Assembly (NCBI RefSeq): GCF_000091045.1
Contig: NC_006687.1
Span: 1,140,001-1,204,000 of the forward strand
Source of the DNA: Cryptococcus deneoformans JEC21
Taxonomy: Eukaryota > Basidiomycota > Tremellomycetes > Tremellales > Cryptococcaceae
DNA length: 64,000 nucleotides
Direction: 5' to 3'
Shown: one piece after another, positions 11,554 through 22,649 of the stretch
How positions within the stretch are numbered: position 1 is the first letter of the stretch
Layout: each line of letters begins with the position of its first letter
Position numbers and translations under genes: made by a program
Notes under the pieces: model-generated
Database searches by the model: none
What the model was told of the DNA's origin: nothing
The model's input: only the letters and a program-made list of their open reading frames with translations

Positions 11554-13037
11554 TGTGGGAAAGTAATCTGGGAAGGATAAATGTGAGAAGGAATTCACTT
11601 GCAAGGAGGTCCGACCAAGAGAAAACTCACAGCTACAGTAGTGGTATTGATGGGTAAAGAGACAAGTTGTTATGTGTAAACAAAAACCTGAGAATCGTGA
11701 GGAAAAAGGGGGAAGGATGGGAAGGTGGCACTGTTCTTAAGTAGGAAAGAAGAAAGCTACCATAGTGGAACGGAAGTTGGCTTCATGACATCATTTCAAT
11801 AATTGGATTATGACGAGCGTCATATTCCTGGTCCTCAAAAAGGCACTGCGATGGTGATGGCATGATACGGGGGGGCAAGTGATAAAGTTTCGCAGTGGCC
11901 TAGTCCGCTGCTTGGCCTAATAAAGTAATAACTTCTTGTTTACCTCTTGGGGCCTGCCACCGCCTGGACGCGATCCCCAAATTATTCCAAAAAAGAAATG
12001 CGCTAATAGACGTGCACAAACAGGAATGAAATTCATCTGCATAAAAAGATGCCAACTGCGGTGCCGATGACGTCAATGATGCTGGAGGTGATCACCCTCC
12101 ACCGCCAGCTCGGCTGTTGGTTTCGGAGTGCAGTTTATCTCCGCTCGCGTGGGATCAGTGGATGTACAAAAGGATCAGGAGTCCAGCCAGTCAGAGATGA
12201 CGATATAAGGCTGCTGCTGAGCTCATATCAGTCGATCTGATTCTTGGGTGCGTTCATCGTTTGTTGCTGCGCGCTGCTGAGGTGGTTGCCAGTGCTCATC
12301 TATAACTTCCTGTTCCTGCTGTCTGGTTAATGATTGATGACAAGCTGGGCTTGGGCGGTGAGCAAAACGATGATGATGTGCTGCTCAATTAGTTGGGGAG
12401 CCAAGAATGAAGGTTAATTATGGTGAACACTACAACGAGCGAAGCAAATGGTATGACAAACGAATTTTGATGAATTGTTTTGTCGTCAGTGTTTGACAGA
12501 TGAGTCTTTGTATTCAATTCTTACTTCTGTCTCTGGTCTCTTGTAATTAAAAAAATTAAGTGATGGGGCTGCTTGCCTGGTGATGAACTATTGAGAAGGT
12601 CTGTTTGGACTGATGAATTTTACGCTACATGAACTTCTATTTGCCAGCATTGATGACATGTTCTGTCAATTTAATTTTCTTTCGGGGACAAAAACGATTG
12701 TATTACAGCCATTAATCAAGAGACTGCTACATCCTCTGATTAACGCTTTCAGAGATGGCCATAGGAAATGATGGAAAACAAATGCGAGTGAGAAGAAGCG
12801 GGATTTTGTAGCTCCTACCACACAACTACCTTTTCAATCCCTCGTAAAGATATGGAAGAAGAGAGTGTAAGTAAACTGAACAAAATCACCCATCCGGGAC
12901 TACTGGCATCGAAAACGGACCATGCCAGTTATCATATACCATAAAGGAAGTCGACTGCTTGACAACATGCCAGAAGATGTCACTTCCATTGAAGCACAAA
13001 TCTATATATAGTATGCACAACGACACTATTGTTTCCC
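11554..13037. other. Long (1.48 kb) intergenic region upstream of the HAM1-family gene
   Basis: No open frame with supporting splice structure. The part next to HAM1 holds a probable 5'-UTR intron (11568-11630 on the minus strand). The middle contains a perfect CRE palindrome (listed separately) and AT-rich stretches. One of the longest gene-free stretches in this compact window, so extended regulation or a non-coding transcript is possible. Confidence 0.4.
12068..12075. promoter_or_regulatory. Perfect CRE/ATF palindrome TGACGTCA
   Basis: An eight-base palindrome matching the bZIP (CREB/ATF) consensus, about 515 bp upstream of the HAM1-family start codon. Seen directly. Function is only inferred from the consensus. 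Confidence 0.35.
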
Positions 13038-14060
13038 TTACATGAAATCGTCATCTCCAAGGACATCGTCGTAAGCCTCAGTGTCAACCTTGGATAATAC
13101 CTTGGCAGCGCCGAGCTTGGGCTTTGACGCAGCCTTTTTCTCGTCAGTCATGTAAAGTAGCCCCGTAACGAAAGCTGCTCACCTTCTTCTTTCCACTAGC
13201 CTTTTCCCTCTCTTCCTGTTGCTTGGTGTTACCCAACACACTCAAAGCTGAAGACACCTTCCTAGTCTGAACAGCGGTAAGCGCGGCACTAATGTCCTTG
13301 GCAAGCTGCTCGACAAAGTGAGCGTAAAGAGGGTTGGACTCGTGCTTCTTAATGATAGAAGTGTAGATGTTTTTGGAGAGTTCGGAAAAGTCGTTCTTGG
13401 TAGAGGGATGGGCGGAAAGAACACTCTTGAGAGCATCACCCTCTGTAAGATGTTAGCAGCTGTACACATATCCAGAGATGCGGAAATACGGACCGTCACC
13501 CAAGTCGACAGCACCCATGAGATCAGAAGCCACGGCCAAGTCTGCTTCTTGCTCTTTCTCCCTAGCCAACCGCCGCCTCTCTTGCTCAGTCATAGTGTAC
13601 ATCAAGTCATTGTCATCGTCCACTCCCTTCTCCTTCTATGCTGTCCGTCAGCAACCGGCCGTCTCGCCTTCATAGCAGTGCCGTCACTCACAGCCTCCTT
13701 GGCAAGCCTCTCCTTTTCGGCAAGCTTTTGCTTGAGAGTACCCTTCTTCTTAGCTGGTGCTACGGCAGCAACCTTGGTCGCCTGTGGCTTCTCATCCTCA
13801 GATTTGTCCCAGTCGTCGTCCTAATTCCACGGGCCACGTCAGTACATTAGTGATTTACTCAAGTTGTGATATAGACAGACACTGTCATTATCTTCGGCAT
13901 CCTCATCGGCCCACTTCTTGGCGGGAACCTTGGGAGGGAGAGTTACAGCAGGGGCAGCGGGGGCGATAGTCTCATCAGCATCTGTTGATAAAGAGCGAAT
14001 CGTCAATTACAATCTTGCGGATGTATGCCTTGCCGACTCACCCCAGTCGTCGTCAGACAT
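13038..14060 (-). CDS. HCR1: Eukaryotic translation initiation factor 3 subunit J (eIF3j/Hcr1)
   Basis: Six exons: 14042-14060, 13881-13981, 13692-13820, 13494-13635, 13183-13442 and 13038-13133, total 747 nt (248 aa). The start MSDDDW, the acidic Asp/Glu-Trp motif DDDWDKSEDE, the Lys-rich AKKKGTLKQKLAEKE block and the KNDFSELSKNIYTSI-type segment are all typical of eIF3j. eIF3j sits in the 40S decoding centre, helps eIF3 and eIF1A binding, and Hcr1 also assists termination and recycling. The first coding exon is only 19 nt. The last intron can end at 13134 or 13140 without changing frame (KKKAA versus KKKKKAA). I prefer the former because it leaves room after a CTGAC branch site. Confidence 0.93.
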
Positions 14061-14376
14061 TTTGGCCAGTGTTTTTTTAGTCGGTTGGGGTGGATTAAAT
14101 ACTTCAAAGGCCTATGCTGGTCTTTGCAGGGTGTTCAATGTAATCCGTTCTACTATAAAAAAGATGGCAACTTCTAACAACAAACCTCCATACAAATATG
14201 TCTTTGTCTGAAATTGATTCCGTTCAGCTTTTCCCTATTTTATCCCACCTCCACCGGCCGGGGATTCGCCCGAAATATATAGAGGAATGCAAAGCGGTCT
14301 GTTGACAAGCATAGTTGAGGTGTAAAGCCCGGAAAAAGGCTCAAAAAGCTATCCCAAGGTCTTGACATACAGCAGC

Positions 14377-15555
14377 ATGTCTCACTCACCTCATCCCCTG
14401 GCAACTTTGGAGCAGATCGTCTCTACACCTTCAGCTGCAGATGGGATTCCAAGTGATGTGGAGGATGATCTGCGCGTAGCAGGGTGCATGCTAATACAGG
14501 AAGCGGGCGTGATGTTGAAGCTGTGAGTGATACCAATGGTCCAATGAATATGTGGCACTTGTTGACCTGCAAGTAGGCCGCAAAGTACCATGGCAACAGC
14601 TCAAGTTCTGTTACATCGGTTCTACTACGTTTCCTCCATGTGCTCTTTTGGTGTCAATGTGAGTTTATGATTGTGATTAGAAACGAAGCATGGCTGATTC
14701 GCTTTGTGAAACAGGACATATCAATATCAGCTCTCTTCTTGGCATCTAAACTCTGCGAGAGTCCTGTTCGTTTACGAGATCTGATCAACACTTACCTTTA
14801 CCTCCTGGCTCGTACTCAACATCTTCTTAATCTTCCAGCCGATCAGCCATTCCATCCAGGTCTTTTGTCGCAATCGGATGAAAGTGAGAAAGACAAGTTA
14901 TGGGAAGGATTCAAGTTCAGCGTACCGGGGTTCCACGACGAGATATTCTGGGATTGGAAGGACGTTATTACGGCGTCAGAAATGCAGGTTCTCAAGAGAC
15001 TGGGGTTCAACATGCAGGTAAATTCAATTTTAATTCAGCTGGCTGTCTATTTCTAATGTTCTGCACAGGTTGACTTGCCGTATAACCATATGATTAACTA
15101 TCTCAAGATTCTAGACCTGGTATTCGAAGACGATGTCACTCAAATGTGTTGGTCTATCTTGAATGACATGTACGTCTTGTTCATGCCCAGATAGCCCGTC
15201 ATTAACAGATTGCAGGCTTTTGACACCCCTCTACGCTATCCACCCTCCTCACACTATCGCTTGTATATCTATTCTTCTCACTACACGTCTTCGCCGTATT
15301 CCTCTTCCGCCCAAATGGTATCTCCTCTTCGACGTATCTTATGATGAGATCTGGTCTGGATGTGGCGTCGTAATGAGACTATGGATTGACTGGGGACTCG
15401 ATCGGCCAAAAGGTGTCATTCAAAGAAACAAAAGGACGGTAAATGAAGAAGAGGAAGGAAGAAAAATCAAGGAATCTAGATGGAGAAGAGCATGGGTACT
15501 AGCTCAGTCTAGAAAAGCGGTAAGACGGTGGGTTGAAGGGCTGGAGAAGGCGTAG
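14377..15555 (+). CDS. L-type cyclin (CDK11/transcription-splicing cyclin)
   Basis: Exons 14377-14522, 14577-14658, 14715-15017, 15069-15169 and 15216-15555 give 323 aa. Two cyclin folds are visible. The first contains LRVAGCMLIQEAGVMLKLPQ, MATAQVLLHRFYYV and LFLASKLCESPVRLRDLIN, very close to cyclin L. The second has HTIACISILLTTR and IPLPPKWYLLFD. Cyclin L partners CDK11-type kinases and links RNA polymerase II transcription with pre-mRNA splicing. The C-terminal RS-rich tail of animal cyclin L is replaced by a short Arg/Lys/Glu segment. Divergent from eIF3j with 316 bp between start codons. Confidence 0.88.
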
Positions 15556-15924
15556 GTTGGTATTTTTGTGTCTTCTATGTTGTATAAGCATATATATATA
15601 TATCCTTGCATGCTCCATCTCAAGTACATTTGCCGGAATTTTTCAAGGAAGGCTGGATATCCGTTGCCACCGTCGATACTAATATAATGATATCGCACGC
15701 GTTCCTTCGGCAGACGACAAACGCAGTCAGGAACGGTTGTTGCCGGAAACGCTTCTCTCATTTTCCGCTCGTCAAGTCCATCGAGGATCGATGGGTCGTG
15801 TTTATTGTTTTTCAATTTACATCTATTTCCAGGTATTGCAAGCAAACTTTACGCCTTTCATCTCCTCTACACCTAGTCACATTCTCATTCCTTCGAATTG
15901 CGTCAATACTCCACGCAAGTCAAC
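15556..15924. other. Intergenic region with (TA)n microsatellite
   Basis: Contains an alternating TA tract at about 15589-15603 in the 3' flank of the cyclin gene, then the upstream region of ATG44. Nothing else recognised. Confidence 0.4.
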
Positions 15925-16297
15925 ATGGTCTTCGGTCGTCTTGTCCACTTCACCTTCGACGCCCTTGCGGTGTCCACTATTCTTGCTGGCGTCAAGAAGA
16001 CTACTGGCTTCGCGTAAGTACATGATACAAGAGTGCGAGTAATGCTGACGGTGTCTCTGGTACCTCTATCGATACCCTTATCGCTAACTATCACTCTTGG
16101 CGACATCCTCACAAATGTTGACGTTCGCTTCACCTATAACGTCAAACCTATCTGTGACTTCTTTTAGCCCTGCCACCGATCTCATCCCCGACTCCTCTAT
16201 CAAGTCCATCACCGACTCATATCTCGGTGTCGGCACAACCATTTTTGACATTGTTGCTGGACAAGCGGTGACCAGTCAATATTTTAAGCGAACATAA
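15925..16297 (+). CDS. ATG44: Mitofissin (DUF1748 family, Atg44/Mdi1)
   Basis: Exons 15925-16013 and 16168-16297 make a 72-aa protein, the usual size for this family (about 73 aa). It begins MVFGRLVHFTFDALAVSTIL, continues AGVKKTTGFAPATDLI and ends with VGTTIFDIVAGQAVTSQYF. The HFTFDA and GTTIFD signatures match the former DUF1748, now known as mitofissin. Yeast and fission yeast Atg44 act in the mitochondrial intermembrane space, where they bind membrane and drive fission needed for mitophagy. The intron is 154 nt, about three times longer than usual here. The gene is easy to miss because both exons are short. Confidence 0.9.
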
Positions 16298-16594
16298 GTA
16301 ACCTGCAATTATAGCGCAACGATGATGGAGAAGATATCATGCAATTAGGCAAGCAGAAACCTCGGAAATTGAAACCACAGGGAGGGGACAATGGATACTG
16401 TGGCGTTGGTCTAGAGCGAGGATGCCGTGCTTGGCCGTGTTTGAGAGTAGGAAGCAGGCATGCTGCATGTAACATTCTCTAATACACGTTGCTAACGAGC
16501 TCCAAGATGTACGCTGAGACGGAGAAATAAATAACCCAAACAGATGCCAGCCGAAAAAAACAACAACACAAAAACAACACATGTTCAACAACTA
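16298..16594. other. Convergent gap between ATG44 and membrane-protein gene
   Basis: About 300 bp of 3' flanking sequence for two convergent genes. No feature seen. Confidence 0.35.
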
Positions 16595-18241
16595 TTACTC
16601 CGCGATCGTGTGGCTTGTAGTGACAAACACCTGCGTCGGCCCCTTGATCTTGTGTTCGGCAGTCTCGAACGGACTTTTGAACCTTTGCACCACGCTCGGC
16701 AGACCCGACAGGTCGCTCAATCTGGCAATCTTTGTCTTATCAGCTACCTCTGCGAAAGGCGCATTGACTTTTGTCCTGCCAGAATAGCCAGAACTGGAAT
16801 CGTCGTGATTGTCGCTGGGAGGGGAAACTTGCATCTCGAACCCACGGGGATTGGTCATGAGACCTATGGCTTTGGATTCATCACCAATGTTGAGACGTTC
16901 GCCGAGTTCCATGAATTGCTTGGCGGAGTAACCTTCGGGAGGAGGTCTGTTGTAGGGGACAATGGGTTGGACGTCTTGATTACCGGTGGGAAGAGATTCG
17001 GATGTCATGTTTCGGGGGAGAAGGACCTGGGAGGCCAATGTTAACCCATATTACGGCTTTCAACTGATTAAGAGAACTCACAACAACGGAAAGACAGGTA
17101 GCACAGAACAATCCGAGCTGACCACTGAGATACAGGGTGTCTGACCAGAAAGGACTTTTGTTCACCCTCTGCTCTGCGGTAAATGCGTCGGCTGAAATGA
17201 TCAACTGAGGACGAATGTCAGTTTGGAAATGCAAGTACTACAAACCTTAAACTTACGAAACAAATGCTGTAGACGAGACGACAAGCAGTACGAATCTCGT
17301 TCATCTCTGAAAAGAAATGCAGTCTTTCGAGCACCTCGGCGTTGGCGCCTTGGCGACGGACGTTTTTGAGGAAGGAAGGGAAAATGAGACACAGGCCGAC
17401 AGAGGCAAAAGCTAGCCTTGACAGGAGATTAACAACAAGATCATATGCCAATTGTCTTATACACTCACAAGATACTCAAGCTCGAACCAACGCAGAAAAG
17501 ATATGCCCTGATCATGTCAAGGTTGGTGTTCTCGATATGCACAGAGGCGATTAAGAGAGCAAAGGAGCAAATGAAGAGGCCGATCCAAGCCTTGAAGAAG
17601 CCGGAGCGCAGCCAGGATGTTTGAGGTCCTCCAGGCGTATTTATGGATTTGATCAGGTAACCCCAATACAAGAACTTTTTTTGGGATCAAGTCAGCACTG
17701 GATATCACTGTTGGAAACAGCGAAGACCTACCTCCTCAAGATGGACACCCTGTAAAAAACCCCAAGCAACCGTGATGAAGTACAGACTAGTCTTAAAAAG
17801 ATTGTAATGGGTTTTGCTGTAAAGCTGGTAAGGAGTGACGATAGTCTTTTCAAGAGCGGGGTAGTAAATCCAGTACTCTGAGTATAGGACATGTACATCA
17901 ATCCATGTATAGACTGACCTTTGTATCAGCAAATGAAAGCGGATGCTATGTACCTGACGCTCACCTTGTAGACCTGCTACTGAGAGTAAGAGAATATGGC
18001 ACATCATTGCTCGGAACCAGTTGTCCTTGCTGTAAAGAAGACACCTACGCGGATCCGTTAGTCAACACTTCATGCTAAACGGAAGAGGAGCTCACCTCCA
18101 GCGGTCGTAGTGCCATGTGTGCCAGAAGATGAATAGTAAACCGGTGAGAGAGGTAAGGGCCGAGAAGGCCATGGCTGCTGGTCTGTGAATGGCTTAGCTA
18201 TTGTGCCACACTCGACCCCAATCGATAACCCACGTTGTCAT
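16595..18241 (-). CDS. Multi-pass membrane protein, fungal, function unknown
   Basis: Eight exons: 18234-18241, 18096-18182, 17965-18044, 17732-17877, 17469-17674, 17257-17416, 17082-17204 and 16595-17026, total 1242 nt (413 aa). About six or seven hydrophobic helices are visible, for example FSALTSLTGLLFIFW, MMCHILLLSVAGL, SLYFITVAWGFL, IGLFICSFALLIASV, ASVGLCLIFPSFL and GQLGLFCATCLSVVV. The last ~145 residues are a soluble Ser/Pro-rich tail. The topology resembles a seven-helix receptor-like protein, but I recognise no family motif. The first coding exon would be only 8 nt (ATG ACA AC). A start at the internal Met7 is an equally good choice. Confidence 0.75.
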
Positions 18242-19915
18242 CTTTTACAGGTTGCCAATCGGATTAGGTCCCCAGCGCGAAGAGACGTGTATTACAGGTG
18301 GTTAGCTGTAACGTAAGTGCTCGCGTATAGCTAACGTTCGCCACAGTAGTAGGTTGATCTGGTTAAAAGCCAATGATAGGAGCGGCCCCATCTCAATGTT
18401 ATATACCACCGAAATTATCGATCCAAAGTGTTCCCAGGCCAATGATCACATGTCGATATCCGAGACATCCTCCTTCACACCTTCTTCATTACAATCGGAG
18501 TGTGGGTGAGGACAAAGGATTATCCCTTCCACAGCGGTCTGACGTGTCTGAACAAGACAGAGTTGATCCTTCATCAAGGATTGCCTTTCCGAGTCCTGAT
18601 CAGGCCATCAGAGAGAACGGTTTAATGGTCATGCCGCTCAAGCTAGAAGCGGAGATTACAGAATGGAATTTGTTGTTACGTGTGTATGATGTGTGAAATA
18701 GCCTCCCTTTGAGTGAAAGGGATGTGTTTCGGATTCGGCATTCGGCCATTCTGTTCGTGCCTTATATATGACATATAACCTTCTTTGTTCCATTTCATGT
18801 TCCCAAGCAAATCAAGATAGGCAATTATTCCACATTGGTTATTCGTACGCTGTAGCGAGGAGAGGGGTAGACGGTGTCAGAGGATATGGCAGGGCGACGA
18901 GATAATCCACTTTCCGCAACCAGCGAAGACTACTACGCGCAAGCTCATTGACGGCTGATGCACTCGTGGTACTACTGATGAATATTTGAAGTTTAAGCTT
19001 ACCGATGTGTGATTGACATTCGCATTTCCGCAGCCTTTGAAGTACAAGGAACGAAGAGCTTTTCCGCATTCCGAAGGATGTAAGGATGATAGACGATAAT
19101 ATAAGAGCCCTGCCTTATTCTACCACCGGCTACAATAAGTGATGACGTGATAATAGTTCTGCGTTCGCTCTTTTCAATGATCTAAATATATTGTGGTGTA
19201 GGCCCTTTTTCCTCACTTCCTATCGCATTCTTTGAGACCGTACGTGTTGTACGTAACCTAATTGAGAGCGATAGCAAGGAATGGACATCCAACATGAAAG
19301 TCAATAAGGATGGTGAAAATAAAAAAGGAGATACGTAGTGAATAAGGCAAAAAAGGAACGCGCGTCGTGCGCTCCGTCGCATCTCTTCCGAATCGCGCAC
19401 AAAAAAGCAGTAACGAACACATGTGGATACATAAACACTTTATTCCGTCTTTATCACACAACACACACATATATATTAGACAAACATGTAGCATGATAGG
19501 ATGCTGTGTTTGTGGAAGTGAAATCACTTTCTGCTTGTCGACAGTAGCGGGTGGTAGGGTTCGCTCGTTCACACCATGCCCGGCTGCGGCCAAAAATGTT
19601 CTCGGCAATAGAATAATGATCAATAAATGATCAAAGGCTTCTCCCCCGGCTTTCGCTATCCAATCTCATGAGATGATTTCGATCATGGCAGTTTGCGTCG
19701 CATAATAAGGCATAAGCTCGTCTGCAATAATAAACGATAATATTACGTCCCGAAATGGCTATTTTACAGTTAAATACCCGAGATGTGATGATATTGATTG
19801 TCCGTAATGTGGTGAGTACAAATGAATGCCTTGAGTGAAATGCAATAGAAGAAATACAACTGCGCTCCTCGTGGAGTCGCCTTTCGTGAATCCCGAGCAC
19901 CCCTTTCGATACCCT
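18242..19915. other. Long (1.67 kb) intergenic region
   Basis: Short open frames occur (for example 18373-18696 on plus and 18839-19069 on minus), but none has motifs or a credible exon structure. A CA/TA microsatellite-like tract lies near 19456-19482. The left end is the upstream region of the membrane-protein gene and the right end is the 3' flank of the RING gene. A lineage-specific or non-coding gene cannot be excluded. Confidence 0.4.
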
Positions 19916-21931
19916 TTAATATCCCCCTGGTCCACTCTGATCTGCTTCTCGCATCCTTCCACGCCCGACGGCAGTATCCGTACCATCATCTCTCCCAGAT
20001 CTCGATTGTCTTCTCGAGGTATTGCTGCTACCTCCTCCTTCCGTTCTTGTGCTTCGAGTGCGAGGACGGTTTCGTCGCATGAATGTGAGGTAACGCGCGA
20101 ATCCTTGTGGGCTAGAGGGGCTTTCGGAGGACAAAATTTGGGAGCTCTGGGTAGAGGAAGGAGACGGTTGAGGGTTGTTGAAGTCTGAGTGATTGACAAG
20201 GCGTAAAATTAGCACTCATAAATGATAGTATGTTAGTGCGTACCTTTACGACACAACGGACAGCTCGAAGAGACTTGCAGTAACCTATCGAAACCATTCG
20301 TCAGCCAGGTCTCCCAGATTTTCTTCCACTGTAAAAACGTACCAAGGGTCGATGCACCCCCTGTGGTACATATGTTCCCGTTTGCACGGCAAAACTCTCA
20401 AGTCATCCCCATCCTCAAACTCAACCAGACAAATCGGGCAAGTCTGTCCATCCTCAGCTTCCACTTGTTCCAGATGCACCATTGTAGTCGCAGCCGCTGT
20501 AGCTGCTACCTCCTCCGATTTACCGCCACTACCACTAGCTTGCGACTCTGACCTATCCCTTAACAGCTGAGGGACGCTTTCACAAGTATCCAGAGCAGTG
20601 TGGAATGACACTTCTGTATCGCACTTGGATATCGGCCGCCTCTTGCTTTCCCTATTCGGGAATGCGTCCATATCGATGCCGTCGCCCCTTTCGATCTGCG
20701 ACATCGGTAATGTCTCCCCAGTATCCTTGAGAGATATCCTCTTCGTTCGGTTGCTGGAAGATTTCCCGTTTGATGTGTGAAATTTGATGACGGGGAATGT
20801 ATCAAGCATTGCCTGTGCCAGTCCTCCAGCAGTACTTTGACCCCCATCTGCATGCTCATCCTCTCTTCTTCCATACCGCTCAGGATGTCGAAGGGCTCGC
20901 CTGCCGCCCATGATGAGCATAATGAGGAATACGACCGATACAACTCCAGTGATGGTGTAAAGAACGATCATGGGTGTAGACGTTCTCTTATTATGGGAAG
21001 AATCTGATGAAGTCGAAGTGGTGGCATTGGGGATATAAGTGGATGTGGCTTGGCCAGTAGAATTGCGAGCGGTGAGTGTACCTATAAGATAGGTTTTGGT
21101 GGCAGGATAATTTCCTGCTAATGATTGGTTGACATCGAGAGCCGATTGGTTGAGAAGTGTAGCGTTGTAGTTCGCAAAGCTCTCGTTAGTGTGTACAAAT
21201 TGATTGTTGATCACCCTTAGAAGCATTTAGTCAATGAAAAGTGCCCTGTAAGGCATAAGAATATACATACCTTGCAACTTGGACATTCTTCGTCGCAAAA
21301 ACGTCTAAGGGCTTTTCGAAATCTGTGATGTATTCGGAATTGAGAAGACATGTCTGAGATCTCGTAGTGTAGAGAAGCTATTGTATGTCAACTATGTTCC
21401 TCTGCTACATCAAAGTCTTGTAGGCTCACAGCGGAAGAAGCACCTCGATCTCTCGCCAAGGTGAATATATCTTGACTTTGGTCAGTCTATTCAAAGAGTT
21501 TTTCGAAATCAAGCAACTTACCCCATTCCATACTGGCAATAGTCTCATTCGTGTCGCAGCTAATGAATGCTATCCAAGGGGTTGTGGTGGTGATATTACT
21601 GCCCATTGTCGATTCTGAAAAGTGTACCAAAGCTCCCGAGGTCGTTCCGCCAGTGTCAACATCCGCTCTTAGTTGAAACGACCTAAGGTAAATAATGGAT
21701 GAGCTTTGCGTCATAATACGAGACACAGACAGCAATGACTTACACCCCACCACTGTATACGCCCAGCGGATCCGTCCATGCTATAGCGATTGTTGAAGAA
21801 TCCGTCAGGTTCAGGCCAGACGTATCGTTTACTGGCAGAGCCGGGATGTAGGCTAAACATGGTAGGTGGTTGAATAGAAATCCAGCAACGACTAACGCCC
21901 TACCATAAGAGGATAGGTCTCTGGTGAGCAT
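19916..21931 (-). CDS. Membrane-anchored RING-H2 E3 ubiquitin ligase
   Basis: Seven exons: 21744-21931, 21522-21682, 21430-21470, 21271-21377, 20343-21215, 20244-20284 and 19916-20184, total 1680 nt (559 aa). An N-terminal hydrophobic segment (GRALVVAGFLFNHLPCLAYI) looks like a signal peptide. A lumenal region follows with many N-x-S/T sites, like the PA-type domain of PA-TM-RING proteins. A transmembrane helix comes next (MIVLYTITGVVSVVFLIMLI), then a long cytosolic linker and a RING-H2: CPICLVEFEDGDDLRVLP, CKREHMYHRGC, CPLC. Family members ubiquitinate membrane cargo in the Golgi, endosome and vacuole. The Cys3-His4 spacing is three residues rather than the usual one. The RING is split by a 58-nt intron right after DPW. 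Confidence 0.9.
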
Positions 21932-22649
21932 ACTGAAAGGCAGACAAAAGCGGTGCAGAAGAGGCTGTTTGCGAAGGCAGAAGATCTGGCCTGTCGTCCG
22001 CCTAGCCTTGTGGTAGACCGAAAATAGAACGGAATTGTTTGACTATTTTGCGCGAAGGATGACAGTGGGTGGACGATGGGAGATTAAAAGGGGTGGAGGT
22101 GGGTGTCGAGGAAGCTCGAGGTTTGCTGGGTTAATTGAAGCACAATAGTCGGAGTTTCACGCCGTACGCAGTCAGCGATTGTGGGCCTGCGGGACACAAA
22201 GGAAAGGTACGGGAGTATCGCGTGAGATGAATGCCGCTGCGGGTGCGGGTTGGGCGGTTGCGTGAGGTGGACGGCTGTTCGCTGGCAGTGAGCTAGCTGT
22301 TGGAGGACTGCAGCGGGTTAAAAGGCATGAGCAAGTATCCGCCTCGAATGCAAGTGTGAACATTATTTTATTATGCATCGTTGGCCGAATTAATGTAAGC
22401 CTGATGATGTCGTTGCTCGCGGAAACATAAACTCAGGGACCACAGATTTACTCTCATGGCTTCGTGCCTAGCCCAGATCAACACGGCAGCGGAACCAAAT
22501 TTTAATCTCCGGCAAAATCGATAACAACCACCCAAATGCTACTCCGCTCCGTCCAGCAAGCCAGCGAACTTGAACTATCGGAGCCTGACTCTGTTCGTAC
22601 TGAAAGAGCAGTCCGGCCCAAAGGAGCAATATTACCAGTGTCAACAGCC
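21932..22649. other. Divergent intergenic region between RING gene and FMT1
   Basis: About 720 bp. An open frame extends upstream of the chosen FMT1 start (from 22536), but the added residues do not resemble the family, so this part is treated as leader sequence. No other feature seen. Confidence 0.4.
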
